In this document: positions 48,501-59,216 of the stretch, piece by piece
Position numbering within the stretch: position 1 is the first letter of the stretch
Layout: each line of letters starts with the position of its first letter
Origin: Apostichopus japonicus
Lineage: Eukaryota > Echinodermata > Holothuroidea > Aspidochirotida > Stichopodidae
NCBI RefSeq assembly: GCF_037975245.1
Contig: NC_092571.1
Location: 21,749,917 to 21,813,916, forward strand
Direction: 5' to 3'
Length of the DNA: 64,000 nucleotides
The notes under the pieces: model-generated
What the model was told of the DNA's origin: nothing
The model's database searches: none
Seen by the model: the letters and a program-made list of their open reading frames with translations, nothing else
Program-made: the position numbers and the translations under genes

Positions 48501-51500
48501 AAAACAATTATGTTGCTGGACAGTCAAAGAAACATCAGTATTAGCTTTATGTGATATTATGAATATGAAGCAGAACACATAACACATACTATTGGTTGGT
48601 TCAATCATGTTTTAACTCTGCTAACATAATGTAAAAATCACTAAGTATGCAAACACATATATGTGACTCATAGTTTGATATTAACTGATCTTTATCTTGT
48701 GGAAGTTTATTTCGTGGACTTCATTTTGTAAAATGGTTTTATTTATCTACTTGGAATTGCATTCAAGTGAAAGGGCACAGCTGCCAAATTACAGCCAAAG
48801 AATTTGGGCAAGACAGCCGTTGTGACCTTCCACGATGGGTGCTTTTGTAGGCTATCGTGGAGAAATACAACAGCCTTTGTTTACTTCCAGCTCTGAATTA
48901 TGTAGTTGTCCAGTTGTATCTAGCCTTGTTAACATTGCATACAGATAACAACCAGTATTTTAATTGCAACTCTTTGGACCAGGAGACAGCACTCTGCCGA
49001 GGTTTTACTACAGAACTTCAAAGTCATAAACTGGGTGACTCTCGAGTGGAGTGGGAATTGGTTATTGTAAAAAAGACAACTGTTTATAAGAAGGATGATG
49101 AAGATTCTGAAAATCTCTTGCTTTTACTTATCCTGTAGGAGTTGAAGATAGCAGAAGATGTGACTCAGTTCGCTCTTGTTGCCTCAGAGGAAGCCCTCTG
49201 TCAAGCCAAATGGAAACCAACATCAGATCAAGATAAACTGGACACAGTAAGCTATTGATTTTGAGTGAACAAATGTTGAATATGAGAAAGAAAAAGATTA
49301 AAATATAAAATAGAAGAAATAAACAATATAAAAGAGAGAAAAAAATAAAAGCACTCAATCTGAGTAGTTCTGCAAACTCTTTAGTTGCTTTTTCTTACCT
49401 GTCTTAATTCAATTAAATGAGCCCATCTCTAGGGCAAGCATTTGACCAGTACTTCGATTGTATACAATGACCAAATTTCTGTTTGGACAATCACGTAAGC
49501 TTTTGAGATCATCAGGTGAAGGACTTGTTGTTTACATCATATACAGATTGCATTGTAAGTAAATACTGTACCTTCAAAATAGTAGATTGGCATCGCCCCA
49601 TCACCTTGGAGGAACTGAAATTAAACAAAAAATAGTAGTAGGCCGTTGATCCACTCAAAGTTAAATTTTAATGGCCCAAAGCTGGTGTTCTATTCACCAA
49701 ACCCACACAGCTCTCCTGCCATGTACACCTTGGTTGTTGTTTTTGCTACCTTTTTTGGGCATCAATATTTGTTTGGACCATCAAGAAATACAATAAGAAT
49801 TTTTTGTCCAAGGGATAACCTGAAAGAATCTTTAAATATCTTGTCCAATTGGTTATAATAATGATTCTGTTTTGTAGGGTATGGCTGTTGGTGTCAGTTT
49901 ACCAGGACTCTAGGAAATTGTTGACACTGGTAGAACACTAGAGACAAAGGTAAGTCATCTGTTTTGTTCCATTTTCCTTAATGAAAAGAAATGATTTTGA
50001 TTTGCATCAATCTAGAACATGCAGTGAACAACACTTACTGGTCAGTTATACGTTTATGTGTTTAACAAATAAATAAAGAGTCCAGTCACCAGAGGGCAAT
50101 ATTTGTCACTACGTCAAAGTGTATTTGTTGCCAAACTTCAAAGTAGTCTTACCAAGATATCTTATCTTTACAAACAAAGTAATACCAATATAACAGGACA
50201 CGTCTTGTCTTTATATACTCTAAGTAATAACTGCCTCCTAATCCGTTCCAAACCCTATTTAAAGAAAACATGCGCAACACGCACCATTCAAACAAATCAT
50301 GCACCACACACATCCCAAGCAACACGCACAACCGACACACGCATAAACATTGTTAACACCGTCACACACGCACAGTTGACGCCAACATTAATTCAATCAC
50401 ACATTACAATGTGATAGAACTTGAATGGATCAGCATGTGTAAGGGTACAAGGAAGGATTTGCAGGTTTTTCTTGTGGGAGACATTTTGGTTTGTATAAAC
50501 TTATAAAACTGCAGTCATTTTTGCAGCATAGCCTGCAAAAAGTTGACACATTCTCTTGTTCTCTCCCCCACCCCCCTTTATGCCATCCCTGACAACGTCT
50601 GTATTTCTTTATAGATTACTGTATCATCATTACCTGTGACAATAAGTTCAGCACATAGTGCAGAAAGAAAAGACTTTATTCTCCTCTTCTCTCTCCATGA
50701 TACCAATTAGTGTCCCCCATTAAGTCACTGTATCATTACCAGTGACATTAGTTTAAAGAACCAGTGACATCCTTTAATATAACCTTTTGTTTTCCAGGGG
50801 TACCGCAAAGTCAGTCCTTTCTTTGTGCCAAGGATCTTACCTAATCTCACAGCTGGACACATTGGCATCAGGTATGGCTTCCAGGTAAGAGTGATGTACA
50901 CAGAGAAAGGAAGGAATCAGAAGGGGACAATCAAATAATCCCTTCTGCTGTGCTCTGCCATGTGGTTATTTGGCCTCTTTCCTATTCAGATCTATAAAGA
51001 ATCCATGATTGAGATGTATCGAATGTCTCCCTTCATTAAATCTTCTGTTTTCGTTTAGAAAAAATAAGACACGTATTACTTGTTGCCAATTTTTGCTATA
51101 ATACAAAATCGACAGGTAGAGGTTGTACCCATCGTCCTTACCTCTCCACGATGGTACTACTCCTATCCCTCCTCAACAGGGCCCCTTCCCCACCAGATTA
51201 CTATGTAAACTATATATCGCATAGATCTGTTATGTACACATCTGTCATGACCTATATGAGAACTCTTGCCCCTCTACATAACGTAGCTGCTCCTTCCATG
51301 CACCCCCACCAGGTGAGACCCATCTGCTAACACCACTGGTAGTATCTGGAAGTTTTCTCTAACTATTTTGTATTCCTTTTCTCATAGGGACCTAACCACT
51401 GTGTGTCAACTGCATGCACCACAGGCTGTCACGCAGTTGGTGATGCCATGAGGTTTATCTGTAATGGTGATGCTAAGGTCATGGTAGCAGGAGGAGCGGA

Positions 51501-54500
51501 GGCGTGCATATGTCCGGTAGCAGTGGCAGGCTTTTCAAGGTATTAAGAAATGCAAGTGATTGTTTTTTTCCTCAAGACTAGTATCAGATTTTTCTTCTTC
51601 TGTATCTGTCAAAAGGAAGAAAACAAAATCTAACAGATAGAAATCTGAAGATGGCAAAACATCTTTTTCTTTGCTGAAACCTGTTAAATAGTTATATCTT
51701 CACAAGTGATCTGTTTTACCAACAAATTTTATCCTTAACTATTCATAAATATTGTTATTATTTTGTCAGAAAAAAAATGACTAAGTGAAAGTGTTACATG
51801 ATAATAACAATGTATTCATGTCATGGTTAAGGATCAAATAATAATTTATTATTTATCACAGTTTTGTCTGTGTGGCATGCCTTAGCAAATGTTTCAGCTA
51901 GACAATAACTGTCTTTATATTCTCAGAAGTAAATGCTGAAATAAGGAAACAGATTCGATAGAATTTATGAATATACTTGTTGTGCCCATATGTTAGGATG
52001 TTATAGTAATCTTCTACAGTAAACTATATTTAACAGCTCTTTGGATGATTAACATATAAAAACATGTGACAGCAAAGAATACAAATGTGCTGCCGAATGA
52101 GTAGACATTTAGGATCCTTGGTCAAAAACTTTGATCCCTTATCATTTATATTTCCCAGGGCACGTGCTGTCAGCACCAAGTATAATGACAGACCACAAGA
52201 ATCTTCCAGACCTTTTGATGCAAGGAGAGATGGTTTTGTGATGGCTGAAGGGGCAGCAGTTCTCATATTAGAGGTTTGGTCTGCTAAGGTTGATCTGATC
52301 AATCAAAAATACCCATATTTAGATGGTTACAATTGTCAGTCAACAATTTGCCTGTTGAAATATGGATTTATTTTAGCTACTAGTAGTATGTGTGTCTGCA
52401 AGATCAAGGGTAGGGACAGTTTATAGTGGGGGTGGGGGAGGGGAGGATGGATGTTGCTTAGTGGCAGGATTCCACGATCGATTAGATCAAAGTATTGTTT
52501 ACTTGTACAAGGCACTTTAGCTCAATTGCCTCTTAGCAGCCAGGTGTATAAACAGGGACTTATGTATATAGCTTGTGTATATAGTTGTGTGCACTGGATT
52601 GTGGCTGCATCCTTTGGGATACTCTATAAAGGACCCATAGATGTGGTGCTGTGTAATGCTCAGACAGCAACGTGCTGAATTGTTCACAGCTGGTGTGTCT
52701 TGGTTTGACAGTTTAACCATTGAAAGTTATTTGACAGACCTGTCAACCCCTAAATTTGTAAATCTGGAGAGATTTGAAAAGACAAAACCCAGGGGGTTGG
52801 TACCTGAAACCAGGAGATTTTACAAACTATTGTAAAGTCCAGTAAGACTCTGAGTGTTGGAATGTCAGGTATAGGAAAGCCATTGATACAAATAAACAAT
52901 CAATTTCCTTTCTTATCTTACTCTTTAAAGCTAACACTTGTCATGTTTTCTCTCACTTAGGAGTGGAATCATGCGGAGAGTAGAGGGGCAAACATTCTAG
53001 CAGAGATACTCGGCTACGGTCTTTCAGGTGAGGTTGAACAACATTTGTAGCAATAAAAGGAATCTTGTTAGAATAATAGATGATAACAAAGTGCTGTGAA
53101 TCAAACAGAATAAACAAGGAAAATGGGATATTTTGCTAGAAACATAAAAAAATCAAAATCACAAGGGAGTCTAATATCAACAAAGCTTTAGTTTCTCAAA
53201 AGACTCATCTACAACTTTGCCATTTTTTGCACAAAAGAATTTTACTGGTTCATTTTTTCTATTGGAATATTTACAAATTTATTTGATGGTCACATGTATA
53301 TTAATTTATTGCACAATTATTGTTATATGTGTTTTCTTGTTTCTTTTGAGAACTAAAGTACTCATTTTCAGTATTCTCCCTGTAAAAGTCTAGTTTGATA
53401 TATGCAGATGCGGGAAATTCAATGCTAATGGTACCAGTAAATAAAGGACCGTATTTCATGTTCTACATTGGTTTACCACTTACAACTTTACATTTAATGT
53501 AAACAAATGAGTTAACCTATGATACATTGTCCTGTGAAGTCTAGTTACTACTGTCCCAAGCTCTGCTAGTTTTGTAAATTAAACTTTTTCCCATCCAATG
53601 ACAGGTGATGCCAGTCACATCACCGCCCCTAGGGGAGATGGATTCGGTGCACAACGATGCATGAAGGCTGCCCTGAGGGATGCACGTGTCAGAGTCGAGG
53701 ATGTTGGATATGTTAATGCTCATGCAACTTCAACACCTCTAGGTAAGGTGAAAGTATTGTAACATTCAGGTAGTGGGTTTGACACCCAATGAAACAGCAG
53801 TTACATTCCAGTTTGATGTTTACCATTTAAAGGGAGTAGTCATTAATAAAAGTCAAATATATTAGAAATGTTGAAGTAAGTTTAAAATTCATTGCAATTG
53901 TTAACATCAAGATCTGATCACATCACAAAGATGGAGGGGGGATGGGGTTATTGGGTTGGAGAGAATCACAGCACTGAGTTAGGGTAGTTTGGTTGGAAAG
54001 AGAGTTGTGCCCTTTATTTGATCAAATTTCCTGTTTGCTTGCTGCAAGTAGTAGTTCTTCCCTCCTGTCCCGCCCTCCAAACTGTTTACTGCTTTAACCA
54101 GTGGCTGCACTTGGTGAATGGATTTCTTAATATTTTGAAGTACTCCATTAAATTTAACAGATTTGAGAAGTCCAATTCATTTCCTGGAAAATTTGCTAGT
54201 ACTCTAATGAGAGACTAAGTTTTTTATGCACCCAATGGGGCAATGATTGGTTATAGAGTTTGAAACATTAACTGTATATTTATTGCTCCCGATGGTACCG
54301 TAATAAGTTGTCATACATTTTTAAGGGACATTTTACCTTTGCAGATTAATTTTTGGTGATTTTGTGAATTACCAGATGAGAAAGATTATAACTCTGGATA
54401 CTAAACAAATTGACCAGAACATGTTCATTAACAATTACATTCAGATTTATATCTCATATTATTGTACAGAAAAAAAAACAACATAACATACGGCACAGTA

Positions 54501-55892
54501 ATAAAATAACATAGTATGAAAATAGTGATTCTGTTAATAAGGCTAGTGACCATAGAACCAAAAAAAAAATAGTGAAGAATGATAAGAATCTCAATTCAAC
54601 AAAAGATATTTACAAAATATAAGGAAAGAAAGAAACAGGACAGAGAATAAGCTGAAAAGTAATAAAAAGGAAATAAGAAATAAGAAAGGGATAGAACGCA
54701 ATCAGCAAACGAACAAATTCACAAGAGATGGCCAGGAAGAAGAGTAGCTCACAAATAATTGCTTAAAATTTTAACCCAATGACCCCAAATGATTGTTGAT
54801 CTCTTCTAAAAGAATGAGGTATCTGAGCAGATTTAACAGAAGGAGAAAGTGGCTGCCACATGGTAATTGTTGAGGTGTAATTTGCCATGCTGATTATTTG
54901 TGACAGGTAACTGTCAAAATATGGTACAAATGGGTATGATCAGTACCAGATTATGCAATGGGAAGATCAGATTAGTGCTTAAGGCCCCCCAAATTCAAGG
55001 GGCTTGAAAGGTGAAGCATCCCCCTGAGGTCACAGACTGCTGTGAACACTGCCAAGAAAGACTTCTAGTTTGGGTTGTGCATTCACACTTTAATGGGGAT
55101 GTGGAAAGAATATGGTGCTGTAGGATCACCAGAGGTTGTTAATGTGGCACTGGGTGATAAACAAGTATTTCATCACTTCTCCTACAGGCGATGAAATTGA
55201 GAATCGGGCAATCAAGTCTGTCTTTGGTTCCCATGCCAACAACCTGGCTGTGTCTTCCACCAAAGGAGCGACGGGTCATATGTTAGGTGCTGCTGGAGCA
55301 TTAGAAGCAATATTCACTGTACTAGCATGTCAACATGTAAGTGATAATAAGCTTAATTATCTTCCGTGTTAAAATATAATTTAAATCTACACTTCACATT
55401 GAGCATCGATTGCTGGTTGGAGTGTTAGCTCAGTGGTTAGCGCCGGTGCCTTTCAATCATAAGATCCCGAGTTCGAGTCACTCAAAGATTAATTTATGTC
55501 GTCCAGTTACAGAGTTGTTGACAATTGACAATTCATAATCATGGACATTAAATATGAATGTAAGAGACTGACTTCGGTCAGCTTGCGGATGGGTTCCTGC
55601 TTGCAGGAGGATCTAAACTACATACATACATACATAATCTTTAGTACCACTGTGAAGTTATTTAAACTATTTCTACTCCTCCCTAAAGTATTTTTTTATT
55701 TTCAATTTTCCTCTCTTCCAGGGTCAGCTGCCTCCAACAATTAATCTAGAAGAGACAGACGATGAATTTGATCTGAATTATGTGCCTAATAAATCTCAGG
55801 TTTGGCTGGGAGATGGTAGACGGATTGGACTCACAAACTCTTTTGGGTTTGGCGGTACCAATGCCTCTTTATGCATTGGAAGTGTCAGATGA
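42413..55892 (+). CDS. OXSM: Mitochondrial 3-oxoacyl-[acyl-carrier-protein] synthase, 12 exons
   Basis: KAS II-type condensing enzyme of mitochondrial type II fatty-acid synthesis. It elongates acyl-ACP with malonyl-ACP and so supplies octanoate for lipoate. Exons: 42413-42557, 44606-44722, 47850-47914, 49139-49246, 49878-49949, 50798-50884, 51388-51539, 52159-52273, 52961-53027, 53605-53742, 55188-55336, 55722-55892. All are bounded by AG/GT and all phases agree. The sum is 1386 nt, 461 codons plus stop, close to the human protein (about 459). An N-terminal basic, Ser-rich presequence of about 40 residues is followed by VTGIGVVTPLG. The active site is Cys208 (STACTTG), His349 ([10 protein letters not shown]), Lys381 and His386 (STKGATGH), with NSFGFGGTN at 444-452. 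The start ATG is the first after an in-frame TGA at 42368. Codon 157 (49911-49913) is TAG where the fold needs a residue: a nonsense allele, recent pseudogene or sequence error. Confidence 0.93.
43045..44206 (+). pseudogene. LINE family A, copy 1 (reverse transcriptase relic in OXSM intron 1)
   Basis: 5'-truncated non-LTR retrotransposon of the jockey/CR1-like group. In order it shows [17 protein letters not shown], then the RT block [12 protein letters not shown] (normally GVPQGSV), then YINDI and the catalytic KFADDTKLY, then the thumb and C-terminal region ([32 protein letters not shown]). Compared with the copy at 57323 it has frame breaks near 43235, 43438, 43566 and 43976 and a TAG at about 43773, so it is dead. 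After the stop come a short hairpin (GGGAC 44151-44155 / GTCCC 44162-44166) and a tail of repeated ACTAA (44184-44203). It lies in the same orientation as OXSM, wholly in intron 1. Confidence 0.9.
44151..44206 (+). repeat. LINE A 3' hairpin and (ACTAA)n tail
   Basis: GGGAC-loop-GTCCC followed by TCCTGATCC, a T run and three to four ACTAA repeats. The same order is seen at 58162-58216, and inverted and decayed at 56483-56520. A simple-repeat tail in place of poly-A is typical of CR1/L2-like LINEs. Confidence 0.8.
44606..44722 (+). CDS. OXSM: OXSM exon 2: N-terminal core
   Basis: Residues 49 (split) to 87. It starts [18 protein letters not shown] and continues [20 protein letters not shown], the conserved start of the KAS fold. 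The acceptor is TATCTTCCAG|GA and the donor GTAG|GTAAGA, phases 1 and 1. Confidence 0.93.
45514..47056. mobile_element. hAT element inserted in LINE B, 1543 bp
   Basis: The terminal inverted repeats are CAGTGTTCGA (45514-45523) and TCGAACACTG (47047-47056), exactly matched. The flanking octamers are CTGGTACT (45506-45513) and CAGGTACT (47057-47064), 7 of 8 identical: a hAT-type 8-bp target duplication. Excising the element and one octamer restores the LINE B frame from IWSGT directly to RYTNLNP. No transposase is readable inside, so it is a non-autonomous or gutted copy. Confidence 0.92.
45697..45815. repeat. ATCGGTATCGGCCGATAT repeat end inside the hAT
   Basis: TAGTGTTACTACGATAATCG followed by several copies of TATCGGTATCGG and its inverse, including the palindrome-like ATCGGCCGAT. 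This motif cluster is typical of subterminal regions of other hAT families in animals, so it may be a second nested end. Its partner is not visible. Confidence 0.45.
47850..47914 (+). CDS. OXSM: OXSM exon 3
   Basis: 65 nt, residues 88 (split) to 109: [21 protein letters not shown] and a final Ala. It aligns with the family VPRG...EGQF segment. The acceptor is CCAACAG|CT and the donor GCT|GTGAGT. It is too short to stand out as an open frame and was found by matching phase and motif. Confidence 0.88.
49139..49246 (+). CDS. OXSM: OXSM exon 4
   Basis: 36 codons, residues 110-145: [20 protein letters not shown] then [16 protein letters not shown]. It corresponds to the helix with the pattern SPTIMAIGAAELAL..SGW in the family. 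The acceptor is CTGTAG|GAG and the donor ACA|GTAAGC, both phase 0. Confidence 0.9.
49878..49949 (+). CDS. OXSM: OXSM exon 5, contains in-frame TAG
   Basis: 24 codons, residues 146-169: [11 protein letters not shown], then TAG at 49911-49913, then [12 protein letters not shown]. Both sides match the family (GxxIG...LEEI...TG), and the acceptor (TTTTGTAG|GGT) and donor (AAG|GTAAGT) are strong. The stop falls where relatives usually have an acidic residue; GAG to TAG is a single-base change. Confidence 0.88.
50798..50884 (+). CDS. OXSM: OXSM exon 6
   Basis: 29 codons, residues 170-198: [20 protein letters not shown] then HIGIRYGFQ. This is the strongly conserved RKVSPFFVP...N.AAG.IS...G region. 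The acceptor is TTTTCCAG|GGG and the donor CAG|GTAAGA. Confidence 0.95.
51388..51539 (+). CDS. OXSM: OXSM exon 7: catalytic cysteine
   Basis: Residues 199-248 plus two bases. It contains [13 protein letters not shown] with nucleophile Cys208, then [10 protein letters not shown] and the AGGAE...GF motif. The acceptor is CTCATAG|GGA. The donor TCAAG|GTATTA is weaker than the others in the gene. Confidence 0.96.
52159..52273 (+). CDS. OXSM: OXSM exon 8
   Basis: Completes Arg249, then residues 250-287: [20 protein letters not shown] then [18 protein letters not shown]. The SRPFDxxRDGFVMxEGAAVL block is a KAS signature. The acceptor is TTTCCCAG|G. The donor GAG|GTTTGG is non-ideal but is required by the next exon's phase. 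Confidence 0.95.
52961..53027 (+). CDS. OXSM: OXSM exon 9
   Basis: Residues 288-309 plus one base: [20 protein letters not shown] then LS. The A..RGA.I.AE..GYG..G motif is conserved. The acceptor is CACTTAG|GAG and the donor TCAG|GTGAGG. Confidence 0.93.
53605..53742 (+). CDS. OXSM: OXSM exon 10: first catalytic histidine
   Basis: Residues 310 (split) to 355: [19 protein letters not shown], then [10 protein letters not shown], then [14 protein letters not shown] with catalytic His349. The acceptor is GACAG|GT and the donor CTAG|GTAAGG. Confidence 0.96.
55188..55336 (+). CDS. OXSM: OXSM exon 11: catalytic Lys and second His
   Basis: Residues 356 (split) to 405: [13 protein letters not shown], then [20 protein letters not shown] with Lys381 and His386, then [13 protein letters not shown]. 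The acceptor is CTACAG|GC and the donor CAT|GTAAGT. Confidence 0.96.
55416..55637 (+). mobile_element. tRNA-derived SINE in OXSM intron 11
   Basis: The head has a Pol III A box TTAGCTCAGTGG (55424-55435 region) with tRNA-like continuation GTTAGCGCCGG, and a B box GAGTTCGAGTC near 55470. A body of about 130 bp follows with two small hairpins (TGACTTCGGTCA; CCTGCTTGCAGG), then a 3' tail of CATA tetranucleotide repeats (55619-55635). This head-body-simple-repeat-tail layout is that of a SINE mobilised by a LINE. No clear target duplication is visible. Confidence 0.85.
55722..55892 (+). CDS. OXSM: OXSM exon 12: C-terminus and stop
   Basis: Residues 406-461 and TGA at 55890-55892: [26 protein letters not shown], then [20 protein letters not shown]. 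It contains the LPPT.N sheet and the GFGGTN loop that closes the active site. The acceptor is CTCTTCCAG|GGT. No canonical AATAAA lies close behind the stop; an ATTAAA is at about 56014. Confidence 0.95.
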   Translation, partial: GQLPPTINLEETDDEFDLNYVPNKSQVWLGDGRRIGLTNSFGFGGTNASLCIGSVR

Positions 55893-56482
55893 CAGTGGTC
55901 TATGATTGTTCATGTCTTTGATGGACAAGGGAAAGAACAGACGAAGGCAATTTAAGATGTTAATTCTTGATCTGTCGTGATGAAATATCGATGTTCGATG
56001 AAAAGTAATATCCAATTAAAGGAATGATTACAGCTATGACTATTTAAATTTTATTAATATGAGATTTAAAGAAGTCAAATGGGAAGATGACTGATGATAT
56101 CACCCTTTGATATGTCAAATTTACCACTTTTACGTTTTTGTTATCAAATTTACAAACCAGTTAAAGCAGAATTTTTGGATGTTCTAGTAGTCTCAATTAG
56201 CATCTGCTTATTCATAAATATAATTGTGCATGCATATGTTAAAATTGTTGTTTTGACATGTATAAGGCCTTTAAATTTGAATTGTTCAAAGTGTACTTTG
56301 TGATGTTGTGTAAGTGCAACATTTTACATATAATCCTGTGTCTTAAACAGTGTTTCATATTCGGTCGCTACTGCAGCAATATTAAAGGCTTTACTATGCA
56401 TTGAGCTGCATATCATTGTCAGACATATTACGTATATAGTTACCTTTCCAGTCCTTACTCCTGAATTGAACAGCATATTTGG

Positions 56483-56822
56483 CTAGTTAAGGTTAGTAGA
56501 AAAAGGATCAGGAGGGACACTTAAGTCCCCATCAAGAACCCTATAGGAGAGAAAAAACACAGAAAACACAAACACTTAGACCCGATTACAATGCTTAAAG
56601 TGCTTGTCCAAAAGTTTTCTTTAATCTATTTTTACTTCTTGCAAGTACAACTTTCTCAGGCAAACCGTTCCACTCATTCACAACCCTATTAAAAAAAAAA
56701 GTTATGCTGAATATTAATCCTACTTTGTAACTTTTGGAGTTAACGTCAATGACCTTTGGTACAACTACTATTAGCAAACATGAAAAAGTCAGGGAAGGAT
56801 AAATTGTCAAACCATACAAAAT
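56483..56822 (-). pseudogene. LINE family A, copy 3 (3' fragment, antisense)
   Basis: On the minus strand it encodes the LINE A C-terminus (YGLTIYPSLTF out of frame, [27 protein letters not shown]) and the same 3' UTR with GGGAC/GTCCC hairpin and a decayed CTACTAACC tail toward 56483. It is truncated at its 5' end at about 56822 and is more diverged than copies 1 and 2. Confidence 0.85.
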
Positions 56823-57322
56823 GTAGGAAACTGTGTTAACTGATGGAGGAGAGATGTGTAGGTTTGAGTGAATATACCATATGCCGTCTACTTAGAAATT
56901 ACATTAAAACACCGTGATGACATTCGTATCAACTGGTTACATTGAACTTTTTTTCTAATAAGCTTTATGCTCTATTGAAGTTTTTTTTAGACGAGAAGAA
57001 CACAATGAATGTGATTGAGAGAGAGCAAGAGAATAAAATGTCATTTTGGTTTTTTTGTTGTTGTTCATGTCTATGTTACTGGAATGCTATTTTCCATTAA
57101 TTAATGCCTATTAAGTGTCCAGTGTCCTGGAACTTTTTCACATCCAGGACAATTTGAAGGTGAAATAATCTGAGACAAATTGCGCTAAAACAGAATTGAT
57201 GGTAATTGCAACATATTTACATTCACAAGGGCAGGGCTATGATTTTATATTTAAATCCGTAAAAATATCAAACCTACACCATTACGATAAGAATGATCCA
57301 TCCTTTGACACATTGGTGTGAA

Positions 57323-58216
57323 TTCGACGGAGATAAGGTCTCTTCCAAAAGCTATTATGAGAAGTTTCAAATGGATTTGGATCAGGTTTTTTCCTGGTCT
57401 CAAGGGTGGCAAATGCTTTTTAATATTGATAAATGTAAGGTAATGCACATTGGTAGTAGTAACCAAAAGTTTACATACAATCTTAATGGTGTGGATTTAG
57501 AGGAGGTCTCTGTTGAAAGAGACCTAGGTATCTACATTGACTCATCTCTGCAACCTTCTAAACATTGTCTTGAAGCTGCTAAAAGAGGTAATAGGGTTTT
57601 GGGTATGATCAAGAGGAACTTCAGTTTTCTGAAAGAGGACATCGTAGTTAGGCTTTATAAGCAGTTGGTTAGGCCTCATCTGGAGTATGCTGTGCAGGCT
57701 TGGAACCCTTACTTTGCTAAGGATAAGGAAGTACTTGAAAATGTCCAGAAGAGGGCTACTAGGATGATTAGTTCCTTAAAGAGGGTTCCTTATTATAGGC
57801 GGTTACAACTGTTGAATCTCACCACACTGGAGCTTAGGAGGTTACCTGGGGACTTGATCCAGGTTTTCAAGAATGTGTATGGTTTCGACAATTTATCCTT
57901 TACTGACTTTTTCATGTTGGCAAACAGTAGTTGTACAAGAGGTCATTGTCTTAAACTTCAAAAGTCGCATAGTAGGATTAATATTCGGCATAACTTTTTT
58001 TCTAATAGGGTTGTGAATGAGTGGAATAGCTTGCCTGAGAAAGTTTTACTTGCAAGTAGTGTCAATGGGTTTAAGAATGCTTTGGACAAGCACTTTAAGC
58101 ATTGTAATCGGGTCTGAGTGTTTGTGTCTTCAGTTTTTTCCCTCTTTATAGGGTCCTTGATGGGGACTTAAGTGTCCCTCCTGATCCTTTTTTCTACTAA
58201 ACTAAACTAAACTAAA
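57323..58216 (+). pseudogene. LINE family A, copy 2 (long open frame lacking FADD)
   Basis: An open frame from 57293 to the TGA at 58115-58117 covers the RT fingers/thumb and C-terminal region, very close in sequence to copy 1. Relative to copy 1 it lacks about 48 bp after GACGGAGAT (57334). This removes exactly 16 codons, including the catalytic FADD, and keeps the frame. It then runs [75 protein letters not shown]. The 3' UTR, hairpin and ACTAA tail (58193-58216) are intact. It cannot be an active polymerase despite the open frame. Confidence 0.9.
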
Positions 58217-59216
58217 TTTGAGGTTTTACACTCACACACTGCTGATCCAGTTCCAAGCTATTCACTGTTAAAATATGCTAAACCTCCGATATGTTCCTTT
58301 AAAGGCTAACTTGATGATGTTATCAGCTCTTCTAGAACAGGCTTTAACGTTAATGTTAAGTTTTGTTAACCCATTGCTTTACATAAATTCTCACTCAACC
58401 AAAGCATGTTCCTTTAACTTGATATTAAAACAACAACACCCTTGCACCCATTGAAAGAAAATTAAACACCATCTATCCAAAAGTTGACAAATTTGTACTA
58501 CCACTGTAAACATGTCATTTGAGACAGGTAAATATCTTTTTGTGATTTTGTGCTGGATCTGAGGAACTCAGCTAAATGGATAAAGTATTAGACTAAATAG
58601 TCTTGTCACTCTAAACCGATGAACCTCGGCAAATTAATGGGTCGTTCCCGTACAAATTAAAAGTGGCATAAAAAATCTAGCCTGGTCTGATAGCACTGTT
58701 TTCCAACCATTCACAACAAATTAACTGAGGTTTGTTAAACTTTGTTTCTAAAATCATCTTTTTTATGAATTTTTCCTTCAAGTCTTTCCATTGTAATATA
58801 GCTTGTAAACCTATTGCAATCAAAAACTTTTACATTTTTTTTTACATTTTATAATAATATTCTGTAACTACTGTAGTTGATACAACAATACTAGACATTT
58901 CACTAGTAGATGGGTTATAAATAATAATAATAAAAAAATTGACATTTCTGACATTACATAAGTTAGGGAAATCATTAAATGTTCTTAGATCTCTGTCTGT
59001 GGCTCTGACTCCCTCCCACCAAGAAAGTGTTAATCCCCCACCCCCTCCTATCACCAAAAGCAATCCGTTTTCGCCCTTAAAATTACTGGCTATCGTTGAC
59101 TCATTCGAGTCTTCAAATGTAACATGCATGATCTACACTTTATGCAGAGTTCTTACGTCTACATGGCTTGTGTATTCCTATGTAGTAATTTTCTTTCATA
59201 CTCTTTTTATGGACAG
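58217..59216. other. No gene seen
   Basis: About 1 kb of AT-rich DNA between the LINE A tail and the candidate exon at 59217. I saw no exon that could precede the latter in phase. Confidence 0.4.

Noticed and set aside
50250-50410. CA/CACACG-rich stretch as a coding exon
   Set aside because: Low-complexity composition in an OXSM intron; it cannot be placed in phase and the gene is complete without it.
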